From the NCBI RefSeq assembly GCF_040954835.1, contig NC_090699.1:15989817-16053816 (forward strand): a stretch of DNA of 64,000 nt, written 5' to 3'. Shown here one piece after another: positions 56,440 to 64,000 of the stretch (within the stretch, counting starts at the first letter, position 1; each line of letters starts with the position of its first letter). This DNA comes from Lepisosteus oculatus. Taxonomy: Eukaryota; Chordata; Actinopteri; Semionotiformes; Lepisosteidae. A program made the translations under genes and the position numbers. The notes under the pieces were generated by a model. That model had not been told where the DNA came from. It searched no databases and worked only from the letters and a program-made list of their open reading frames with translations.

Positions 56440-56640
56440 CGTGCCCTTCGCCACCCGTCCCGTCCCGCAGCACCTGGGGCGCGAACCCGGGTCTCTGGCG
56501 TAACGCAACAGGGAACCAGCCGCAGGAGCTAAAGAAGACCTCCCTCACCCTAGGCAGCTGGGGACCCTGCTACGTGCAGGGAGGGCGCTGACATCGCTGT
56601 ATCCAAACTAGCTCTGCTACAAACACACACACACACGCAC
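56440..56640 (-). repeat. Repeat related to 7131-7300
   Basis: On the minus strand 'gatgtcagcgccctccctgc' is followed by 'gtgagggaggtcttctttag' and the B-box-like GGGTTCGCGCCCC. Order and spacing match the plus-strand copy at 7131-7295. Confidence 0.6.
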
Positions 56641-56984
56641 GCGCACTGAGTGAGGTCAGGCAGCAGGGCCTCCTGGGGGATTTCGATTTAGGCGTGTTGG
56701 GTCTGATGGCCCGGAGAGGCCTGGGTGGATAGACAGAAGGCCGGCTCCCTCCCTCCCACTCCCACTCCCACTCTCACACCACAGAGATCAGGGGTAACAC
56801 AGCCCCACCCAACCTGTACCTGCTCTGTGCAGGCAAACGCTGTCGGAACCGAGATGGTCCCTCACGGTACTGAGCCCCACTGCTGGTCTGCATACACAGA
56901 GCGGCTGAACACCTGTCTCTAGGCTCCACGACTTAAGGAAGCAGATCACAAACCCACCATGAAGTCTGACAGATGCACGTTGTC

Positions 56985-57640
56985 CACCCATCCACTTTCT
57001 GACTGCTTTTTCCAGCACTGGAGTCTATCCCAGCAAGCAACAGGCACAAGGCAGGGTACAGTCCATCACAGGACACACACAGACTCTCACACACCCTGGA
57101 CAGGACACCAGTCCATCACAGGACACACACAGACACACACTCTCGCACACCCTGGACAGTACACCAATCTATCACAGGACACACACTCTCACACACTCTG
57201 GACAGGACACCAGTCCATCACAGGACACACACAGACACACACTCTCGCACACCCTGGACAGGACACCAGTCCATCACAGGACACACACAGACACACACTC
57301 TCACACACCCTGGACAGGAGAGCAGTCCATCACAGGACACACACTCTCACACACCCTGGACACCGGTCCATCACAGGACACACACTCTCACACACCCTAG
57401 ACACCAGTCCATCACAGGACACACACACTCCCAGGGCCAGTTCTCCCAGAAGCCAATTCACCTCCCAGCATGTCTTTGGACTGTGGGAGGACACTGGAAC
57501 ACCCACAGGAAACCCACACATGCCTGAGGAGAACATGCAAACTCCACACAGACAGCACCCCAGGTGTGGAATTGGAAGGGCCCCAGTGAAAAGAAGCAGC
57601 AATGCAAACCACTGCCCCACTGCGCTTTTCTGACATACAG
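56985..57640 (-). repeat. tRNA-type SINE with internal tandem expansion
   Basis: The ends are normal (head near 57640, tail near 56990). The 'ggacaccagtccatcacagg' block is expanded into about eight units between 57060 and 57430 by repeats of 'acacacactctcacacaccc'. The SINE has thus turned into a minisatellite. Confidence 0.85.
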
Positions 57641-57819
57641 CATCAAGGTTTCAAGTGAATGGAAGCAGAACCATTTTACTCACACTGGGTTTTACTGAGG
57701 AACACAAAAGGAAGGGACACCAGGCTAGTCGCCATCACGGGTCGAGCGTGTGTCCCGTCCGTGAGGCGAATTGAACTGACGGAAAGTCAGGCCACTCTAC
57801 ACCACTACAAACCGGGACA

Positions 57820-58010
57820 GCTGTGGAATAAACCGCGCTCATGATCCGTCACAACGATAAAACGTACAAATTGGTCGCGTTTACCCAAAACACATAATCT
57901 AAAACTAGATTATGAGAGTGTGTGTCTGTGTGTGTCCAGCTGTGGAATAAACCACACTAATGATCCGTCACAACGATAAAACGTACAAGTTGGTCACGTT
58001 TACCCAACAC
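57820..58010. repeat. Two direct repeats of about 70 bp
   Basis: 'agctgtggaataaaccgcgc' then 'gatccgtcacaacgataaaa' at 57820-57895 returns at 57940-58015 with a few changes. A short GT-rich spacer separates them. They lie just upstream of the TATA promoter at 58158. Confidence 0.8.
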
Positions 58011-58099
58011 ACATAACTGTGAAAAGTCCCACGTTAAAAAGGACTACGGCCCGATGGAGTATTGAATAGAGAATCGGTACAGTGCAAGAAGGGCATCAG

Positions 58100-58262
58100 T
58101 TTCATTAACCAGGCTATGACGCATCCAGACGAACTGGAAAATGCCAACACTCCGCCCTATAAAAGGACGCCCTTCCCGCGTTTCCCCTGGCGCTGGGCAC
58201 CGCTGAGCCGAGAAAGACTTTCGCTTTCGCCCGGAGCCCCGACGGCCCGACGGGTAGAGCGA
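58100..58262 (+). promoter_or_regulatory. Orphan TATA-box promoter with first-exon-like sequence
   Basis: TATAAAAG at 58158-58165 predicts a start near 58190. A TTTCGCTTTC ISRE-type core lies at 58219-58228 and a strong donor GTGAGT at 58263-58268. An ATF/CRE-like TGACGCA is at about 58118. No downstream coding exon in the window could be linked to it, so the gene, if real, is unknown or its exons lie to the right. Confidence 0.35.
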
Positions 58263-58324
58263 GTGAGTCGGAAAAGCTGGCAGGAATCGTGTCCAGTCCG
58301 TGTCGGAGAGTGAAAGGTCCGACG

Positions 58325-58490
58325 CTTCTCAAGCTGCCTGTTCATTACCGCCGATGGATTCCAGGTCGTCAGCTTGCTGTTCAAATAATTCAATCCAGAG
58401 AGAATCTACTCTCTGTACACACCACGACAGGAAAGACGGAAATCCCCAGAGACTGAAACAACTCAAGACCTACAGCTGCCTGAACCTGTA
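58325..58490 (+). repeat. Inverted-repeat partner of 61565-61735
   Basis: 'caagctgcctgttcattacc' then 'gccgatgga' and 'gagaatctactctctgtaca' match the reverse strand of 61735-61565. This copy has about 20 extra bases (tcgtcagcttgctgttcaaa). AATAAA follows at 58532. A 47-codon ORF from 58350 is not conserved in the partner. Confidence 0.75.
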
Positions 58491-58616
58491 TTTTTAGAAA
58501 TCCAACGAGTTACTGTAAATCGGCAGTGTTTCAAATAAAAGGCAGCTTTCAGGGATACCACAACAGAAGTTCAGCCTTGATTGCCTTGAATCCAAACTTG
58601 TTTGTACTTCCAGACT

Positions 58617-59125
58617 GATAATAATTCCTTACATTTACCTGTATATAGCGCTTTTCTGGACACACTCCACTCAAAGCTCTTTACAGGTAATGGCGTCTCC
58701 ACACCTGGCTGATGCTCCAGTCTGCTCACACACACCAGCTCTCAGCGGGGAGGAGAGCAGAGTGATGAAGCCAGTTCAGAGAAGGGGGTTATTAGGAGGC
58801 CATAACTGGTAAAGACCAGGGGGAAATCTGGCCAGGACACCAGGGTAACACCCCTACTCTTTATGACTACAGAGAGTCAGGACCTCGGCTTTATGTCTCA
58901 TCCAAAGGACGGCACCTTTTTACAGTACAGTGTCCCCACTATACGGGGGCATGAGGACCCACACAGACCGCAGGGTGAGCGCCCCCTACTGGCCCCACGA
59001 ACACCTCTTCCAGCAGCAGCCTCAGCTTTCCCAGGAGTCTCCCCTCCAGGTGCTGACCAGGCTCACACCTGCTGAGCCTCAGTGGGCTGAAGGCTGTGAG
59101 CTGCAGGGGGATATGACTAGCGTTA
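58617..59125 (-). repeat. SINE3 (5S-derived), near full length
   Basis: Tail 'tatatagcgcttttctggac' at the left, body with 'ggcgtctccacacctggctg', and the 5S-like head at about 59035-59110 (right end). Minus-strand orientation, about 500 bp. Confidence 0.9.
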
Positions 59126-59734
59126 AACCGCACAGAATTTTCCATTTCACTCTGCGCCCTTGTATTTAAACGGCAGTTTCTACATGTTCGTCTTGAGGAC
59201 GTCACCTGGAGATATCGTGGCTGCTTGTTTCGCGCAATTTGATACGTTTGATATCGTTTTACGGCCCGATTCCCCTCCCCTCCTTTCCCGCCGTAGCTTC
59301 AAAGCACACGAAGCATTAAAATCAAATAAAGAGACTCCTTATTAGCGTCCAGAATGTTCGGGAAAATCTTCAGGGGTTTTCTGGACTCGTGACACATGAC
59401 TTAAAACTTCCTTTCACTTTCGGGTGGGTCCCGCACAGCCAGCGGGCGCGTCCAGGAGAGACTGTACCGCGGCTGGGTCGGGCCCCCGCCCCGTCAGTTC
59501 ACTGAACCCATTCATCCCAACGGGTTCGAGCTGAGACCAGCCCAGATGACACGGGGGGGTGTTATCGTTGGGAGAATAGTTCCTTCTGCAAGTAAGTGAA
59601 GGGCCGGTTTCTGACATTTGATAAATGGCTACCACTCTCTAGAGTGACACATCTGGAATCAGGAGTTAAAAGAACAATCTTGGTCGCACCTGAATTAACA
59701 CCATTGCAGGAAAAATGATAGTATGGCCATGTTA
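59126..59734. other. No gene recognised
   Basis: Unique sequence with short overlapping ORFs. No domain or splice pattern was recognised. Confidence 0.4.
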
Positions 59735-59805
59735 GAAACTGTAATGGGTCTTTACACAAAGAGGAGGGGGAGTGTGTAACAGGAAGCCCAGACTTGTTCT
59801 TATAA
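59735..59805 (+). repeat. CR1-like LINE tail fragment
   Basis: 'gggtctttacacaaagagga' then 'gtgtgtaacaggaagcccag', a short degraded module. Confidence 0.5.
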
Positions 59806-60455
59806 TTTCTTAATAACAATTCCTTGCTCTTATATAGTGCTTCTCTGAACACTCCACCCAAAGCGTTTTACAGGTAACGGGAACTTCTCTTTAACATTAC
59901 CAATGTGTAGCCCCGCCCGGGTGATATTTTCATGCACTCAGTTAAGGGTGTGAGCAATAATAATGTTCTTAGACTTACTGCACTTTTCTGGACCTCTCAA
60001 TTTATGTGGATGATGCTCCAGTCTGCTCACACACACCAGCTCTCAGTGGGGAGGAGAGCAGAGTGATGAAGCCACTTCAGAGAGGGGGGTTATTAGGAGG
60101 CCATGATTGGTAAAGACCAGGGGGAGTTTGGCCAGGACTCTGCGGTAACACCCCTACTCTTCTCAAGGGATGCCCTGGGATCTTTAATGACCAGAGAGTC
60201 AGGACCTCAGTTTTACATCTCATTCAGAGGACAGCACCATTTTACAGTATAGCATCCCCATTACTATACTGGGGCATTAGGACCCACACAGACCGCAGGG
60301 TGAGCACCCCCTACTGGCCCCACTAACACCTCTCCCAGCAGCAACCTCACCTTTCCCAGGAGTCTCCCCTGCAGGTGCTGACCAGGCTCACAGCTGCTGA
60401 GCTTCAGTGGGCTGAAGGCTGTGAGCTGCAGGGAGATACAGCTGCTGCCTACAAG
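59806..60455 (-). repeat. SINE3 copies: short tail piece followed by a near-full copy
   Basis: A tail piece (59806-59925) with 'tatatagtgcttctctgaac' precedes a longer copy (about 59958-60455). The longer copy runs from 'gcacttttctggacctctca' to the 5S-like head ending in 'gctgcagggagatacagctg'. Confidence 0.85.
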
Positions 60456-60844
60456 GAGTTCTTGAATCTCATACTCTGGCCTCTTTCAAGGCAACTTCAC
60501 TACCCAGTGCTAGTTCTGAAGCGCCAGGGTCTCAGCAAGGGCTCCAGGTCTCTTTAAAGTATCTGATTTAAATGTTAAAATATGTTATTTTAAAGAGAAC
60601 TGGGAGAATGTTAAAGAACTGGGAGAAGCCGTTCAGCTGATCCGGCGACGCGACTGTGAAGTTAACAGAAAAGGTTGCTTGTCAGAAGTGTGGTCAGATA
60701 GCTCCCCCTTGTGGACAACACCAGCATTTGCTGGCGTCCGCGCTTGTAGGTGCTTTCCTGCGGAGGGCGGAGACAGACACAGCTCACCAGCGAATCACAC
60801 GGCTCTTACGGACAAACCCTCCTCTGTCTTGACAGCACCCAGGC
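60456..60844. other. No gene recognised
   Basis: Unique spacer between two SINE3 copies. No domain-bearing ORF was found. Confidence 0.4.
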
Positions 60845-61345
60845 ACATAATAATAATAATGATTTCTTACCCTTATATAGCGCTTTTCTGGACACTGCAC
60901 TCAAAGCGCTTTACAGGTAATGGGGATCCCCTACACCACCACCAGTGTGCAGCCCCACCTGGATGAAGCTCCTGTTTGACACAGGGGTTATTAGGAGGCC
61001 TGGATTGATAAAGGCCAGGGGGAAATTCGTCCAGGACACCAGCATTATGCCTCTACTCTTATTGAGAGATGCTGCAGGATTTTTAAGGACCACAGAGACT
61101 TCGGTTTTATGTCTCATCTGAAGGACGGCACCTGTTTACAGTATAGTGTCCCTGTCACTATACTGGGGCATTAGGACCCACACAGACTGCAGGGTGAGCG
61201 CCCCCTACTGGCCCCACTAACACCTCTTCCAGCAGCAACCTCAGCTTTCCCAGGAGTCTCCCCTCCAGGTACTGACCAGACTCACACCTGCTGAGCTCCA
61301 CTGGGCTACCAGCTGTGAGCTGCAGGGAGATATGGCTGAGCACAT
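60845..61345 (-). repeat. SINE3 (5S-derived), near full length
   Basis: Has an (ATA)n tail at the left, 'tatatagcgcttttctggac', and a complete 5S-like head on the right ('gagtctcccctccaggtact' and 'cacctgctgagctcc' read on the plus strand). An internal deletion removes the 'gctctcagtggggaggagag' part. Confidence 0.9.
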
Positions 61346-61564
61346 AATTCCTTCTGCGATACCTTGACACTGAACACACCTCACCACTGCGTTTAAAATC
61401 CCTTCTTATTTTCCAACCCTGAATTCTGCTTTCTGTTTGTAATTTGTGTATACCCACCTTGCGATCTCTCCCAACATCCGTGATCTTTCCTGGATTTATT
61501 GCAGAAGGCTGCCTTGCATTTGTGAAACTGCTGATTTACAGTGACAGGCCGGATTTCACAAGAA
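61346..61564. other. No gene recognised
   Basis: Unique spacer between the SINE3 copy and the inverted-repeat arm. No gene features were seen. Confidence 0.4.
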
Positions 61565-61735
61565 AACAGGTTTCAGGCAGCCGTAGGCCTTGAACCGAGC
61601 TGTTTCAGCCTCTGGGGATTTCCGTCTTTCCTGTCGTGGTGTGTACAGAGAGTAGATTCCCTCTGGATTCAATTACTTGAGTCCATCGGCGGTAATGAAC
61701 AGGCAGCTTGAGACTCTTCATTCTCCAACACATGT
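61565..61735 (-). repeat. Inverted-repeat partner of 58325-58490
   Basis: Read on the minus strand it follows the 58325 copy nearly base by base over about 150 positions, without that copy's extra 20 or so bases. The family is unknown. Confidence 0.75.
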
Positions 61736-61935
61736 GTGGTGCTCCCGTGTCTTCCCACAGTCCAAAGACATGCTGGAATAACTAACCTCCAGGAAAATCA
61801 GAGTGTGTGTCCGTGACGGACTGGCGTCCTGTCCAGGGCGTACCCTGCCTTGCTCCTGGTGCTTGCTGGGATGGGCTCCGGCTCCCTCCCAGTCCTGTAC
61901 TGGATGAAGCCGTTAGAAAATGGCTGGGTGTGTGG
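61735..61935 (+). repeat. tRNA-type SINE, 3' half
   Basis: 'cttcccacagtccaaagaca', 'gacggactggcgtcctgtcc' and the tail 'actggatgaagccgttagaa' then 'aatggctggg'. Confidence 0.8.
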
Positions 61936-61961
61936 ACGGAGGGCAGCAGTCTCGTGCCGGG

Positions 61962-62189
61962 ATGAGAGTAAGACTCCATGGAGCCAGTCTCCTCCTCATC
62001 CTCCTCCTCCTCATGGCCTGTAACCTGGGCAGCTTCCAGGGCAACGCTTCCTCTCCTGCTGGGCCAGTGGGGGGCTGGCAGCTGTGCCCCCTGGCTGATG
62101 AGAGTGGAAATCTACCTGTGGAGCAGAGCAGGGCTGTCTCTCATCAGATCAGGCCAGCAGAGACCCGACAAGCTTTGCGAGCCTGCTGA
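61962..62189 (+). CDS. Possible small secreted protein or signal-peptide exon
   Basis: A 75-codon ORF starts MRVRLHGASLLLILLLLMAC, a good signal-peptide shape (basic start, leucine-rich core), followed by about 55 residues with three Cys and no recognised domain. It starts just after a SINE tail, and an in-frame ATG at 61920 lies inside that SINE. There is no clear promoter, splice partner or homologue. It may be chance in a CTC-rich stretch. Confidence 0.2.
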   Translation: MRVRLHGASLLLILLLLMACNLGSFQGNASSPAGPVGGWQLCPLADESGNLPVEQSRAVSHQIRPAETRQALRAC

Positions 62190-62199
62190 GCTGACACAT

Positions 62200-62550
62200 C
62201 AGACAGGGCACGTTTGTGTACTTTTTTATCAGATAGCAGCCAGTAGGGGTATAAGGAGTCAGTCCTGGCTCATGCTAGACGGGGAAGACGTTTATTCCAG
62301 TGTGATCAGGGCTCTGGCAAGGAGTTCAGGTTTGCTTTTGGTTGGTGTGAAAGAAGTCTGAAGTAGAACAAAATTTATCACCTCACACATATGCAAGGTT
62401 CCAAAATTACGGCCTAATTCGATTGCGAGGGTTATCAGAGTGACTGTTATTCCAGCCGTGTGCTGCTTGTAGCTGCTGGAGGAGCTGTTTTCAGAAGTCT
62501 GTCTGAGTGGTTTGTGTCCAATGTGGAAGTGCGTTTAAAACTACGAACCG
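62200..62550. other. No gene recognised
   Basis: Unique sequence after the small ORF. A donor-like CAG/GTTTGC near 62328 has no identifiable partner. Confidence 0.4.
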
Positions 62551-62554
62551 CGGG

Positions 62555-62835
62555 CACTCCTTTACATGAAGGGTAGTGGGAGTGTGGAACTCCGACCATG
62601 TGGTTGAAGCCGATACCCTGGCTTCTCTCAAGAAACAGCTGGATGAGATCCTCCAGTCAGGACAGGGGGGGGGGGCTCTTCTCTACACAGAGGGTGGTGG
62701 GAGTGTGGAACAAGCTGGTCAGCCATGTGGTTGGAGCCAATACCCTGACTTCTCTCAAGAAACAGCTGGATGGGATCCTGTGATCAGTGAACTATTAACT
62801 ACCAGACAGGCTGGGTGGGCCTCCTCTAGTTGGTA
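62555..62835 (+). repeat. CR1-like LINE tail, two tandem modules
   Basis: Modules at 62555-62670 and 62680-62790 share 'gtggttgaagccgataccct' or 'gtggttggagccaataccct', followed by 'gacttctctcaagaaacagc'-type steps. In frame: WNKLVSHVVGANTLTSLKKQ. Confidence 0.85.
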
Positions 62836-63007
62836 GCTTGTGTTCCTCAGTGTTACCAGCTGACCAGCCTTCAGGCCCATCGAACCTCTCGCTTGGCCTA
62901 AATAAAGAGGAAATACCTCCATCTCTCGACCCGGGCAATGACAGCCCCCGTGTCTGACGTGAGACTCCCAACTGGGCCAGTGATCAGAGGCTGGGGCACC
63001 GTGATCC

Positions 63008-63310
63008 TCAGTAATAATAATAATAATAATAATTGGTTACACTTATATAGCGCTTTTCTGGACACTCCACTCAAAGCGCTTTACAGGTAATGGGGACTCC
63101 CCTCCACCACCACCAGTGTGTAGCATCCACCTGGATGATGCGACGGCAGCCATAGTGCGCCAGAACGCTCACCACACATCAGCTGTCAGTGGGGAGGAGA
63201 GCAGAGTGATGTAGCCAATTCATAGAGGGGGATTATTAGGAGGCCATGATTGGTAAAGGCCAATTGGAAATTTGGCCAGGACACCGGGGTTACACCCCTA
63301 CTCTTTTCGA
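63008..63310 (-). repeat. SINE3 (5S-derived) copy, 3' half
   Basis: (ATA)n tail at 63013-63033, 'tatatagcgcttttctggac', then the body to 'ggacaccggggttacacccc'. The head is missing. Confidence 0.9.
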
Positions 63311-64000
63311 GAAGCGCCCTGGGAGTTCACACACAGAGAAGAGTCTGAGTCTGTACTCCAGACGGGACTGCACCATGCTGTTCATCCTGTGGTGCCTGGG
63401 TCTCTGACGAATGTGGAGCCGGTGTCATACTATTTGCTACTAGAACGCTGGGAGGAATGGAAAGATAGCTCTGGCTCCTCTCGGATCACACTAAACCACG
63501 AACCCGGCCTTCAGGCTCCAGCGCCCACCCGGGCTGCTGATAATCGGCACCACACGCTGCTGTTTGGCCCTCAGTGCCGTGGTTGCTAGGGAAACAACGC
63601 GCAGGCGTCCCAGAGACAGAATGGCGCTGCGATCAGAACCGGCCAGCAGGGGGCGGTGACGCATTAGTTCTAGTGCGAGCCCTTGTCCACGTTCCTTATA
63701 GTACTAATAATACGCTTAACTTACACAGCGCGTTTCATTCCAGCGAACCTCAAAGTGCTTCACACAAAGGTAAAAGCTAAGGCAACTAAAAATGACTTAT
63801 CCATTAGCTCTGGAATCGCGCTTCTGCGTCTTCTTGCGTGGGCTTCAAGCGCGAGCCGGCCGGGTCAGGCTGTGTGGCGTGGAGGCTTTGCTCCGCTGGT
63901 GGAAAAAAAAAAAGAAAGCACGTTTTGGCTAAGGTCAAAATAATAATAAAAAATAAACTTTTATCCGTCGTTACTGGCCCTGCGGTCGGCGTTTGGGCGT
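63311..64000. other. No gene recognised at right edge
   Basis: Contains an RFX-like GTTGCTAGGGAAACAAC at 63582-63598 and a short tail-like piece 'ctcaaagtgcttcacacaaa' near 63749, probably a degraded LINE or SINE end. No coding exon was recognised. Confidence 0.4.

Noticed and set aside
63582-63598. RFX X-box near the right edge as an MHC class II-type promoter
   Set aside because: GTTGCTAGGGAAACAAC fits an RFX half-palindrome, but no S or Y box and no exon follows in the window. RFX sites are also common at ciliary genes.

Overview
The window is vertebrate nuclear DNA, most probably from a ray-finned fish. Genes are intron-rich with GT/AG splice sites. The repeats are fish-type: CR1/L2-clade LINE pieces, a 5S-rRNA-derived SINE, tRNA-derived SINEs, a Tc1-like relic, one solo LTR and many minisatellites. 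The combination of genes suggests a non-teleost lineage such as gar or bowfin, but the sequence alone does not settle this.

Layout. 1-6.5 kb (minus): 5' half of a complement factor B/C2 gene (signal peptide, three CCP/sushi exons, linker exon); the von Willebrand and protease parts lie beyond the left edge. Its introns hold a 54-bp SINE-derived minisatellite and a 24-bp minisatellite split by a solo LTR. 6.5-17.8 kb: repeats only, including a Tc1-like transposase relic, a tRNA-Lys pseudogene and large GT-rich and 29-bp arrays. 17.9-24.3 kb (plus): two tandem, divergent connexin-family genes, the second split by an intron in its cytoplasmic loop. 28.5-36.2 kb (minus): a three-coding-exon ZNF646 orthologue with about 32 C2H2 fingers. 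42.1-43.9 kb (plus): a 612-residue ZNF668 orthologue, head to head with ZNF646 as in mammals, with CpG-rich promoter DNA between them. 46.0-47.0 kb: a 5'-truncated LINE inside a SINE. 50.1-55.4 kb (plus): a complete four-exon beta-2-microglobulin gene with an ISRE plus X/Y-box promoter. 55.5-64 kb: SINE-rich DNA with an orphan TATA promoter and a possible small secreted ORF.

The main biological point is linkage. An MHC class III gene (factor B/C2) and B2M, which lie on different chromosomes in mammals, are about 44 kb apart here. This fits the proposed ancestral location of B2M in the MHC. The connexin pair and the ZNF646-ZNF668 pair sit between them.
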